The position numbers were made by a program, and so were the translations under genes. A DNA stretch of 37,496 bases from Xanthomonas floridensis (GTDB lineage: Bacteria > Pseudomonadota > Gammaproteobacteria > Xanthomonadales > Xanthomonadaceae): NCBI RefSeq assembly GCF_001642575.1, contig NZ_LXNG01000031.1:1-37496 (forward strand), in the 5' to 3' direction. Under the pieces are notes generated by a model. The model ran no database searches and was not told where the DNA came from. It was given only the letters and a program-made list of their open reading frames with translations. Each line of letters begins with the position of its first letter. Positions within the stretch are counted from its first letter, which is position 1. Below are positions 7,154 through 14,414 of this stretch, piece after piece.

Positions 7154-10084
7154 TCAGAAGGTGCCCCGGATGCCGAGCATGACGGTGCGCCCAGGCTCGT
7201 ACAGGTCGTAGGTCGCGTTGGGCCACGCATAGGTGGTGCGCAGCGGTTCGTCGGTGATGTTGGTGACGTTGAGGGTGAGTTGCGGCTTGGAGGGCAGCCA
7301 GTCCAGCGCGTAGCTGGCCGATAGATCCAGCTGGCCGCGTGCATCGGCATTGAGGCGCGCGTACGGGATGCCGTTCTGGTTGGCGCCGGAGATCACCATG
7401 TCGTCGTTCCAGGTATAGGACAGGCGCACCGAGGCGGCGTTCTTTTCCCAGTACACGGTGCCGTTCCATAGGTTCGGCGCCACACCCACCGCCACCGCCG
7501 GCACGCCTTCGCCTTCGGAGGATTGGGTGACATGGGTGTAGTTCACGCTGAAGCCCAAGCCGTCGACCAGCTTGTCCAGCGGCTGCACCCAGATCGCTTC
7601 GGTGCCGCGGATGTTGAGCACGCCATCGGCGTTGACCTGGGTCTGCACGTCCACCGTGGCGGCATTGGGACCACCGCGCTGGTCCAGGCCGGCTTGCTGG
7701 ATCGGCAGCAGGCTCTCGTACGGCACGCCCAGATCGTTGAAGGGAATGCGCCGCACGCCATTGACGGTGAAGCCGCTGATGCGCTTGTTGAACAGCGTCA
7801 GGCCCACATAGCCTTCGCCGCCGGTGTACCACTCGCCACCGAAGTCGACGTTGGTGGACAGGTACGGCGCCAGGTTCGGATTGCCCTGGGTCGCGGTCTG
7901 CGCGGACGGGTCGCTGAAGTTGGTGTTGGGCAACATCGCGCTCGGGTCCGGGCGGGTGAGCGTGCGCGAGCTGGACAGGCGCAGCACCACGTTGTCGGCC
8001 ACGTCCCAGGCCGCATTGAACGAGGGCAGGGTTTCGGCGTAATCGGAATCGAGCACCTGCACGCGGCGGATGCCGTTGATGGTGACCGGGCCGGTGATGG
8101 TCTGGTCGGTGGTGACGTAACGCACACCGGCGTTGAAGCGCAGCGTGCGGTTCCACACCTCGGTTTCCGCGTTGGTTTCGATGTAGAAGCCGAGGTTCTT
8201 CTCGCGGATGCCGCCGGCCGAGGCGCCGGTATTGGCAGAGTTGGTTTCTGGCGCGGAATCGCGCAGCGCGTAATAGTTGGTGTCGCCGAGGAAGCGGTTG
8301 AAATCGGCGGTGATGAAGCCGTCCGGGCCGGGCCGCAAATAACCGGCCAATGCGGAATTGGGGACCGCCGAGCCCGGGCCGCCATTGCACACGTTACCGC
8401 CGCCGCCGCGGCAGACCACCTGCTCCCAGGCGATGCTGTTGTCGAAGCCGCGGATGGTGCGCTCGGCCTGGTCGTAGGCAGCGCCGATCTTGATGTTGCG
8501 CTTGTCCTCGCCGAACTGCAGGTCGGCGCGTGCGCCGCGGGTTTGCGTCACGCGTTTTTCGTTCTGGATGTTGACCCGGCCGCCGGTCCAGCCCCAACCC
8601 AGGTTGGGATTGTTGAGATCCAGCGGGCTACTGATCGACGGGCGGTCGCCGCCTTCATTGCGATAGTCCACGGTGGTAAACGGCGAGGTGACCAGGATGC
8701 TGGGCGACTCGCGGTCCAGCCAGCTGCGCGTGGCATTGGCCTGCACGTTGAGCTTGATGTCCTGGTTGTCGCCGAACAACAACTCGGCACCCGGATTGAC
8801 GCTCCAGAACTTGACCTCTTCGCGGTACGGGCGCGCTTCCAGAAAGTACTGCGCGTTGGCGAAGGTGGCGCTGGTGACCACGTTGTTCTGGTCCAGCTGC
8901 ATGCCCAGCGGGATCATGTTGCCGTTGCGGCCGATCAGATTCATGCTGATCCGCTCGGTGGTGCGCTTGGCTTCAGAGTACAGCGTGTCCAGATAGAAAT
9001 GCATGCTGTCGGAGGGGCGCCATTCCAGCGACATCACCGAGGCATCGCGGTCGCGATCGCCATTCATGTAGACCTGGCGGCCAAGGCGTGGAATCAGCGC
9101 ATCGCTGATCTGGTCGATACTCAGGCCCGGATTGCGTGCCAGCAGCCACGCCGCGTCGATGGTCTCGCCGGTGGTCAGGCCACTGCCGGCGGTCGCCGGC
9201 ACACGGTCGGGAATGCGCCAGTTGCCGCCGCCGTTGACGTTGCACGCCGCCGGTTGGTTGGTGGCCGGCGTGCCTGCGGGCGGGGTGAGCCCGCATTGGG
9301 TGTAGGTCAGGCCCGGATTGGTCCAACCCACGCTCTCGAAGCCGCGCACGCCGAGTTTGCTGCGCACCGAGGCCACCCCGAACAACGCGCCGAACGTGCC
9401 TTCTTCATTAGTCCAGCTGCCCATGAAGGCGCCGCGTGGAGTGGTCTTCTCGCTGGTGCTGTTCCAGTCGGCCTGCGCCTGGTAGGTAAAATGCACGCCG
9501 GGACGATCGAACGGACGCGCGCTGCGCATGTCCACCACGCCGGAGACGCCGCCTTCGAGCATGCTGGCGGTCGGTGTCTTGCTGACAGTGAGCTGGGTGA
9601 AGAACTCGGTGGGAAACAGGTTCAGGTCGACTTCGCGGTTCTGGTTCTGCGCGTTCAACCCGATCGAGGCGGTGGCGATGCTGGAACCGTTGAGCGTGGT
9701 CTTGGTGAAGCTGGTGCCCAGGCCGCGGATGGCGATATTGAGGCCTTCGCCGTTCACGTCCCGCGCCAGCTGCACGCCGGGAATGCGGTTGAGCGACTCG
9801 GCGATGTTCATGTCCGGAAACTTGCCGATGTCTTCGGCAAACACGGTGTCGGCGAAACCGACCGAATCGCGCTTGGCATCGGTAGAGAACTGAATGCTGC
9901 GTCGGTAGCCGGAAACAGTGACGGTATCGAGCTGGGTCACCGCGTCGTTGCTGCCGGCCGGGTCCGGCGGCGGTGGCGCAGTGGTGGCGTCGGAGGACTG
10001 GGCCCAGGCGGCAGTGCTGGCCATGCCCAGCAGGATGGATCCCAACGCGCAGGACAACGCGGTTCGTGCGTAGCTGTTCTTCAC
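7154..10084 (-). CDS. xytA: TonB-dependent outer-membrane transporter for xylo-oligosaccharides
   Basis: A 976-residue receptor for energised uptake of large xylo-oligosaccharides across the outer membrane. From the GTG at 10084 the product has a Sec signal (KNSYARTALSCALGSILLG...AWA, cleavage near residue 28), a Pro-rich linker, a TonB box LDTVTVSG (residues 52-59), a plug domain (about 75-185, with SLNRIPGVQLARD, IRGLGTSFTKTTLNG and LEGGVSGVVDM) and a 22-strand-type barrel ending in the terminal aromatic GTF. AGGGAAGGG upstream of the GTG supports the start; the open frame extends further to 10336 but lacks a signal there. It is large for the class, as is usual for carbohydrate TBDTs of Xanthomonas. 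A xyl-box lies 124 bases upstream, so XylR repression is expected. The name follows the X. campestris xylan locus. Confidence 0.9.
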   Translation of the reverse strand: MKNSYARTALSCALGSILLGMASTAAWAQSSDATTAPPPPDPAGSNDAVTQLDTVTVSGYRRSIQFSTDAKRDSVGFADTVFAEDIGKFPDMNIAESLNRIPGVQLARDVNGEGLNIAIRGLGTSFTKTTLNGSSIATASIGLNAQNQNREVDLNLFPTEFFTQLTVSKTPTASMLEGGVSGVVDMRSARPFDRPGVHFTYQAQADWNSTSEKTTPRGAFMGSWTNEEGTFGALFGVASVRSKLGVRGFESVGWTNPGLTYTQCGLTPPAGTPATNQPAACNVNGGGNWRIPDRVPATAGSGLTTGETIDAAWLLARNPGLSIDQISDALIPRLGRQVYMNGDRDRDASVMSLEWRPSDSMHFYLDTLYSEAKRTTERISMNLIGRNGNMIPLGMQLDQNNVVTSATFANAQYFLEARPYREEVKFWSVNPGAELLFGDNQDIKLNVQANATRSWLDRESPSILVTSPFTTVDYRNEGGDRPSISSPLDLNNPNLGWGWTGGRVNIQNEKRVTQTRGARADLQFGEDKRNIKIGAAYDQAERTIRGFDNSIAWEQVVCRGGGGNVCNGGPGSAVPNSALAGYLRPGPDGFITADFNRFLGDTNYYALRDSAPETNSANTGASAGGIREKNLGFYIETNAETEVWNRTLRFNAGVRYVTTDQTITGPVTINGIRRVQVLDSDYAETLPSFNAAWDVADNVVLRLSSSRTLTRPDPSAMLPNTNFSDPSAQTATQGNPNLAPYLSTNVDFGGEWYTGGEGYVGLTLFNKRISGFTVNGVRRIPFNDLGVPYESLLPIQQAGLDQRGGPNAATVDVQTQVNADGVLNIRGTEAIWVQPLDKLVDGLGFSVNYTHVTQSSEGEGVPAVAVGVAPNLWNGTVYWEKNAASVRLSYTWNDDMVISGANQNGIPYARLNADARGQLDLSASYALDWLPSKPQLTLNVTNITDEPLRTTYAWPNATYDLYEPGRTVMLGIRGTF

Positions 10085-10207
10085 CGTAATCCCTTCCCTA
10101 ACAGGTGAGCAGATGTCCCACGCATCGCCCCTGCGCAGGGAGTGCCGCTGCCGGTAGCGGCGCGGCGATGGTGCGGTGGGGAAGAACGGGCGATCAGTGG
10201 CGCTGGA

Positions 10208-10221
10208 TGTTAGCGCTACCA
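10208..10221 (-). promoter_or_regulatory. xyl-box (XylR operator) for xytA
   Basis: Read on the minus strand the site is TGGTAGCGCTAACA, identical to the 14-bp xyl-box described for XylR regulation of xylan genes in Xanthomonas campestris. It is a near-palindrome centred on AGCGCT, typical of LacI-family operators. It lies 124 bases before the xytA GTG and 327 bases before the divergent permease gene. Sequence match is direct; binding here is inferred. Confidence 0.85.
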
Positions 10222-10368
10222 AATTCGGAACATCACGCTGCAGGGCAGCATAGACGTAGCGGCCAGGCAGGAATGGTGCGCAAGCCGGGCGCTGCTGAAG
10301 GTTGGCGGGGGTGACCGGCACGCGGTCGTGTTGCACTGCGCGATGGATTTCGCCGGCGAGCGTGGTAA

Positions 10369-10382
10369 TGGTAGCGCTATCA
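10369..10382 (+). promoter_or_regulatory. Second xyl-box-like operator, for the permease-xylanase operon
   Basis: TGGTAGCGCTATCA differs from the consensus TGGTAGCGCTAACA at one position and keeps the AGCGCT core. It is 166 bases before the permease ATG at 10548 and faces that gene, while the first box faces xytA; the two centres are 161 bp apart. The pair would let XylR control both divergent operons separately, or loop the DNA between them. Function is inferred from the match and position. Confidence 0.75.
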
Positions 10383-10547
10383 CCCGTGGCGCAAGGCCAC
10401 CTTCGTGCAGGTGCAGTGGTCGATGAAACTCAGCGAAGAGCGCGGCAACCACGCGCATGAGCGGCACCGGTGCAGTGCGCGCACCGCTGCTGCTGCAATG
10501 CCGGTGCAGCAGCTGCGCGGAGCCTGGTCGCCGCGTAGGCCACACGC

Positions 10548-11864
10548 ATGAGCGAGGCACCCAAGGCCGTGCCAGTCGCTGCGCCGGCGGGGGTGGGCCG
10601 CGTGCGTTGGCGGGTGTGCGCGCTGTTGCTGGTAGCCACCACCATCAACTACGTCGACCGCCAGGTGCTGGGCGTGCTGGCGCCGTTCCTGCAGACCCAG
10701 ATCGGCTGGAACGAGATCCAGTACGGTTACATCGTCACTGCGTTCCAGGCGGCCTACGCATTGGGGCTATTGTGCAGCGGCGCGGTGATCGACCGCTTCG
10801 GCACCCGCATCGGCTATGCGCTGGCGATCGGGGTGTGGAGCCTGGCGGCGATGGGGCACGCGCTGGCGACCAGCGTGGTGGGCTTTGCAATTGCGCGGTT
10901 CTTTCTGGGGCTGGGCGAGTCGGGCAATTTTCCTGCCGCGCTCAAGACGGTGGCCGAATGGTTCCCGCGCCGCGAGCGCGCGCTGGCCACCGGCATCTTC
11001 AATTCCGGCTCCAATATCGGGGCCATCGTTGCCCCATTGCTGGTGCCGGTGATCGCAACGACCTGGGGATGGCAGGCGGCCTTCCTGTTCACCGGCATCC
11101 TCAGCGCCACCTGGCTGTTGGTGTGGTGGGTCAGCTACCACCCGCCCGAGCAACAACCCGGCCTGTCGGCGGCAGAGCTGGCGCATATCCGCAGCGATGC
11201 GTACGAGCCGGCGCAACGGCGGCTGTCGTGGCTGCAGGTGCTTGCGCATCGCCAGGCCTGGGCCTTTGTGCTGGGTAAGTTCATCACCGACCCGATCTGG
11301 TGGTTCTTCCTGTTCTGGCTGCCGAAGTTCCTGCATGCCGAGTACGGCTTGAGCCTGCTGCAACTGGGCGCGCCATTGATCGTGATCTTCGTACTGGCGG
11401 ATGTAGGCAGCATTGCCGGCGGCTGGATCGCCGGGCGGTTCATCGCGCGCGGCTGGAGCGTCAATCGTGCGCGCAAGACCGCCATGCTGATCTGCGCGAT
11501 CTGCGTGGTGCCAATCGTGTTTGCCGCGCGTGCGGACAATCTGTGGCTGGCGGTGGCATTGATCGGGCTGGCGACCGCCGCGCACCAGGGCTGGTCGGCC
11601 AATCTGTTTACGCTGCCCTCGGACATGTTTCCGCGGCATGCGGTGGCCACGGTGGTGGGCATCGGCGGATTCGCCGGCGCGGTGGGCGGCATGCTCATCG
11701 CCACCTTCATCGGATTTTTGCTACAGGCGACCGGCAGTTATGTGCCGGTGTTCATGATGGCGGGCTCTGCGTATCTGCTGGCGTTGGCCCTCGTGCATCA
11801 TCTGGTGCCGCGGCTGGAGCCTGCGCATCTGCCCGCGACTATCCCGGCGCCGCCATCTTCCTGA
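10548..11864 (+). CDS. MFS permease, hexuronate (ExuT/UxuT-like) transporter
   Basis: A 438-residue 12-TM major facilitator protein of the anion:cation symporter group that includes ExuT (glucuronate/galacturonate). Diagnostic stretches are TTINYVDRQVLGVLAPFLQ (residues about 32-50), the MFS loop motif GAVIDRFGTRIGYALAIG, RFFLGLGESGNFPAALKTVAEWFPRRERALATGIFNSGSNIGA, and FTLPSDMFPRHAVATVVGIGGFAGAVGG. The expected job is import of D-glucuronate freed in the periplasm by GH67, feeding UxaC encoded two genes downstream. It is the first gene of the plus-strand operon with xyn10C, whose start is 10 bases after this stop. The ATG at 10548 has only a weak ribosome site. A xyl-box lies upstream. It could also carry glucarate or short aldouronates. 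Confidence 0.85.
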   Translation: MSEAPKAVPVAAPAGVGRVRWRVCALLLVATTINYVDRQVLGVLAPFLQTQIGWNEIQYGYIVTAFQAAYALGLLCSGAVIDRFGTRIGYALAIGVWSLAAMGHALATSVVGFAIARFFLGLGESGNFPAALKTVAEWFPRRERALATGIFNSGSNIGAIVAPLLVPVIATTWGWQAAFLFTGILSATWLLVWWVSYHPPEQQPGLSAAELAHIRSDAYEPAQRRLSWLQVLAHRQAWAFVLGKFITDPIWWFFLFWLPKFLHAEYGLSLLQLGAPLIVIFVLADVGSIAGGWIAGRFIARGWSVNRARKTAMLICAICVVPIVFAARADNLWLAVALIGLATAAHQGWSANLFTLPSDMFPRHAVATVVGIGGFAGAVGGMLIATFIGFLLQATGSYVPVFMMAGSAYLLALALVHHLVPRLEPAHLPATIPAPPSS

Positions 11865-11874
11865 GGGACGCATC

Positions 11875-12867
11875 ATGCAGTTGCACACAATGAGGTTGGG
11901 CGTGTTGCTCGCCGCAAGCCTTGCATCGGCGGCCCACGCGGCGCCGTTGGCGGCGGGCGCCTCCAAGTTTTTGGGCAGTGCCTACAGCGCGCAGCAGGCA
12001 CCGGGATTTGCGCAGTACTGGAACAAGCTCACCCCGGAAAATGGCGGCAAGTGGGGCACGGTGGAAGCGGTGCGCGACCAGATGGACTGGAGCGCGCTGG
12101 ATACGGCCTACCGCTTCGCCAAGGCCAACGGCATGCCGTTCCAGATGCATGTGATGGTGTGGGGCAACCAGCAGCCGGAATGGATCAAGACCCTGCCGCC
12201 GGCCGAGCAGCGCCGCGAGATCGAGCAGTGGTTTGCCGCCGTGGCGCAACGCTACCCCGACATCGACCTGCTGGAGGTGGTCAATGAACCACTCAACGAC
12301 CCGCCCAGCAAGGCCGACACCGGTGGCGGCAACTATCTGCAGGCCCTGGGCGGCACCGGCGCCAGCGGGTGGGAATGGGTGGTGCAGTCGTTTCGGTTGG
12401 CGCGCCAGCATTTCCCGCATACCAAGCTGATGATCAACGACTACAGCATCACCAACACGTCCAAGGCCACGCAGCGCTATCTGCAGATCGTGCACCTGCT
12501 GCAGCGCGAGCACCTGGTGGATGCCATCGGCATCCAGGAGCATGCCTTCGAGACCATGCCCAACGTGGCGATGTCGGTGCACCGCGCCAATCTGGATGCC
12601 CTGGCGGCCACTGGCCTGCCGCTCTACATCACCGAATTCGACCTGGATGGGCCAAGCGATGCGCAGCAGCTGGCCGACTACCAGCGTGTGTTTCCGGTCT
12701 TCTGGGAGCACCCGGCGGTGCGCGGCATCACCCTGTGGGGGTTTCGTTCCGGCCTGTGGCGCGACAAGGAAGCTGCCTATCTGGTGCGTGGCGACGGCAG
12801 CGAGCGACCGGCGATGCGCTGGTTGCGCGATTACGTGGCTGCCCATCCCGGCACGCCTGCGCCATGA
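11875..12867 (+). CDS. xyn10C: GH10 endo-beta-1,4-xylanase (short form)
   Basis: A 330-residue retaining GH10 enzyme that cuts internal xylan or xylo-oligosaccharide bonds. It has a signal peptide (MQLHTMRLGVLLAASLASAAHA, about residues 1-22), so it works in the periplasm or outside the cell. The (beta/alpha)8 barrel shows KLTPENGGKWG, acid/base E138 in VVNEPL, and nucleophile E254 in ITEFDLDG. HVMVWGNQQPEW replaces the usual HTLVWHxQ.P motif, so a substrate-binding His near the -1 site appears to be Gly-Asn here; this branch may prefer oligosaccharides. GAGG eight bases before ATG 11875 supports the start. It lies directly after the permease gene and 51 bases before uxaC. The name follows the X. 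campestris locus order; the GH10 call itself is firm. Confidence 0.9.
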   Translation: MQLHTMRLGVLLAASLASAAHAAPLAAGASKFLGSAYSAQQAPGFAQYWNKLTPENGGKWGTVEAVRDQMDWSALDTAYRFAKANGMPFQMHVMVWGNQQPEWIKTLPPAEQRREIEQWFAAVAQRYPDIDLLEVVNEPLNDPPSKADTGGGNYLQALGGTGASGWEWVVQSFRLARQHFPHTKLMINDYSITNTSKATQRYLQIVHLLQREHLVDAIGIQEHAFETMPNVAMSVHRANLDALAATGLPLYITEFDLDGPSDAQQLADYQRVFPVFWEHPAVRGITLWGFRSGLWRDKEAAYLVRGDGSERPAMRWLRDYVAAHPGTPAP

Positions 12868-12918
12868 CGCGGACGACCGACAGCGTGTATTTCCCGTCTT
12901 TCTCGGTGTTCTGAGCCC

Positions 12919-14340
12919 ATGTCCACACCTGTTCCCCTGACCCTGCACGACGACCGGCTGTTACCCGCCGACCCCGGCACGCGTGCGATCGCGCGCCGTC
13001 TGTATGCACAGATCGCCAGGCTGCCGATCATCAGCCCGCACGGGCACACCGATCCGGCCTGGTTTGCGACCAATGCGGCGTTCGCCAACGCAACAGAACT
13101 GCTGCTGGTGCCCGATCACTACGTGTTTCGCATGCTCTACAGCCAGGGCATCGATCTGGACGCGCTGGGCATCCCGCGCGCGGATGGCACCCGCGCAGCG
13201 GTGGACCCGCGTGCGGCATGGCGGGTGTTTGCCGAACACTTCGCGCTGTTGCGCGGCACGCCGTCGGCGTTGTGGCTCAACCATGTCTTCCACGAGGTGT
13301 TCGATCTGCGCATCCGGCTGGATGCAGCCACCGCCGATCACTATTACGACCACATCACCGCCGCGCTGCAGACGCCCGCATTCGCACCGCGTGCCTTGTT
13401 CGAGCGCTTCGCCATCGAGGTGATCGCCACCACCGAGTCGCCGCTGGACAGCTTGCAGCATCACGCCGCCATTGCCGACAGCGGATGGACCGGACGCGTG
13501 CTGACCGCCTACCGTCCGGACCCGGTGGTGGATCCGGAGCACGAGCAGTTTGCCGGCGCGCTGCAGCAGTTCGGCGCACTCACCGGCGAGGACGTGCTGA
13601 CCTGGCCCGGCTATCTGCGTGCGCACCGGCAGCGCCGTGCGTTCTTTGCGGCGCACGGCGCCACCTCCACCGATCATGGGCATCCCAGTGCCGCCACGGC
13701 CGACCTGTCGCCGGGGGAGGCGCAGCGCCTGTTCGAGACCGTGGTACGCGGCGCGGCGACGCCGGAACAGGCCGAGCTGTTCCGCGCGCAGGTGCTGACC
13801 GAAATGGCAGGCATGAGCCTGGACGACGGGCTGGTGATGCAGCTGCATCCGGGCTGCTTTCGCAATCACAACCAGCCGCTGTTCCAGCGCTACGGGCGCG
13901 ACAAGGGCGCCGATATCCCGATGCGCACCGACTATGTGCATGCGCTCAAACCCTTGCTCGATCGCCATGGCAACGACCCGCGGCTGCGCCTGATCGTGTT
14001 CACCCTGGACGAAACCAGCTACAGCCGTGAACTGGCGCCACTGGCCGGACATTACCCGGCGCTGCTGCTGGGCCCGGCCTGGTGGTTCCATGATGCGCCG
14101 GAAGGTATGTGGCGCTTCCGCGAGCAGACCCTGGCCAGTGCCGGCTTCTACAACACGGTGGGCTTCAACGACGACACCCGTGCATTCCTGTCGATTCCCG
14201 CCCGGCACGATGTCGCGCGGCGCGTGGACAGCGCATTCCTGGCCAAGCTGGTGGCCGAGCATCGGCTGGACGAGGACGAGGCCGCGGAGATCGCGGTGGA
14301 TCTGGCCTACCGCCTGCCCAAACAGGCCTACAAGCTGTGA
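12919..14340 (+). CDS. uxaC: Glucuronate (uronate) isomerase
   Basis: A 473-residue cytoplasmic enzyme that converts D-glucuronate to D-fructuronate, the first step after glucuronate uptake. Family features are the N-terminal LHDDRLLPADPGTRAIARRLY, the metal-binding HGH pair in ISPHGHTDP (H41, H43), AFANATELLLVPDHYVFRML, AIEVIATTESPLDSLQHH and GFNDDTRAFLSIPARHDVARR. The length matches the usual 460-480. There is no signal peptide. It is the third gene of the plus-strand operon, and the product is the substrate of UxuB, encoded in the other operon of this locus. Both operons together supply the full glucuronate-to-KDG route. A strong ribosome site is not visible before ATG 12919, and translational coupling from xyn10C over 51 bases is possible. 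Confidence 0.95.
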   Translation: MSTPVPLTLHDDRLLPADPGTRAIARRLYAQIARLPIISPHGHTDPAWFATNAAFANATELLLVPDHYVFRMLYSQGIDLDALGIPRADGTRAAVDPRAAWRVFAEHFALLRGTPSALWLNHVFHEVFDLRIRLDAATADHYYDHITAALQTPAFAPRALFERFAIEVIATTESPLDSLQHHAAIADSGWTGRVLTAYRPDPVVDPEHEQFAGALQQFGALTGEDVLTWPGYLRAHRQRRAFFAAHGATSTDHGHPSAATADLSPGEAQRLFETVVRGAATPEQAELFRAQVLTEMAGMSLDDGLVMQLHPGCFRNHNQPLFQRYGRDKGADIPMRTDYVHALKPLLDRHGNDPRLRLIVFTLDETSYSRELAPLAGHYPALLLGPAWWFHDAPEGMWRFREQTLASAGFYNTVGFNDDTRAFLSIPARHDVARRVDSAFLAKLVAEHRLDEDEAAEIAVDLAYRLPKQAYKL

Positions 14341-14414
14341 GAGCGGGTAGGCGCATCGCGCGCGCAGACGACGACTGGCCCATTGCAGGCGATGTGCGTC
14401 GTGGGAGTGAGCGG

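Noticed and set aside
7523..10108. An 861-codon open frame opposite xytA
   Set aside because: It is the antisense shadow of a convincing TonB transporter in GC-rich DNA; composition is Arg/Ala/Gly/Val/His-rich with no domain, and no ribosome site.
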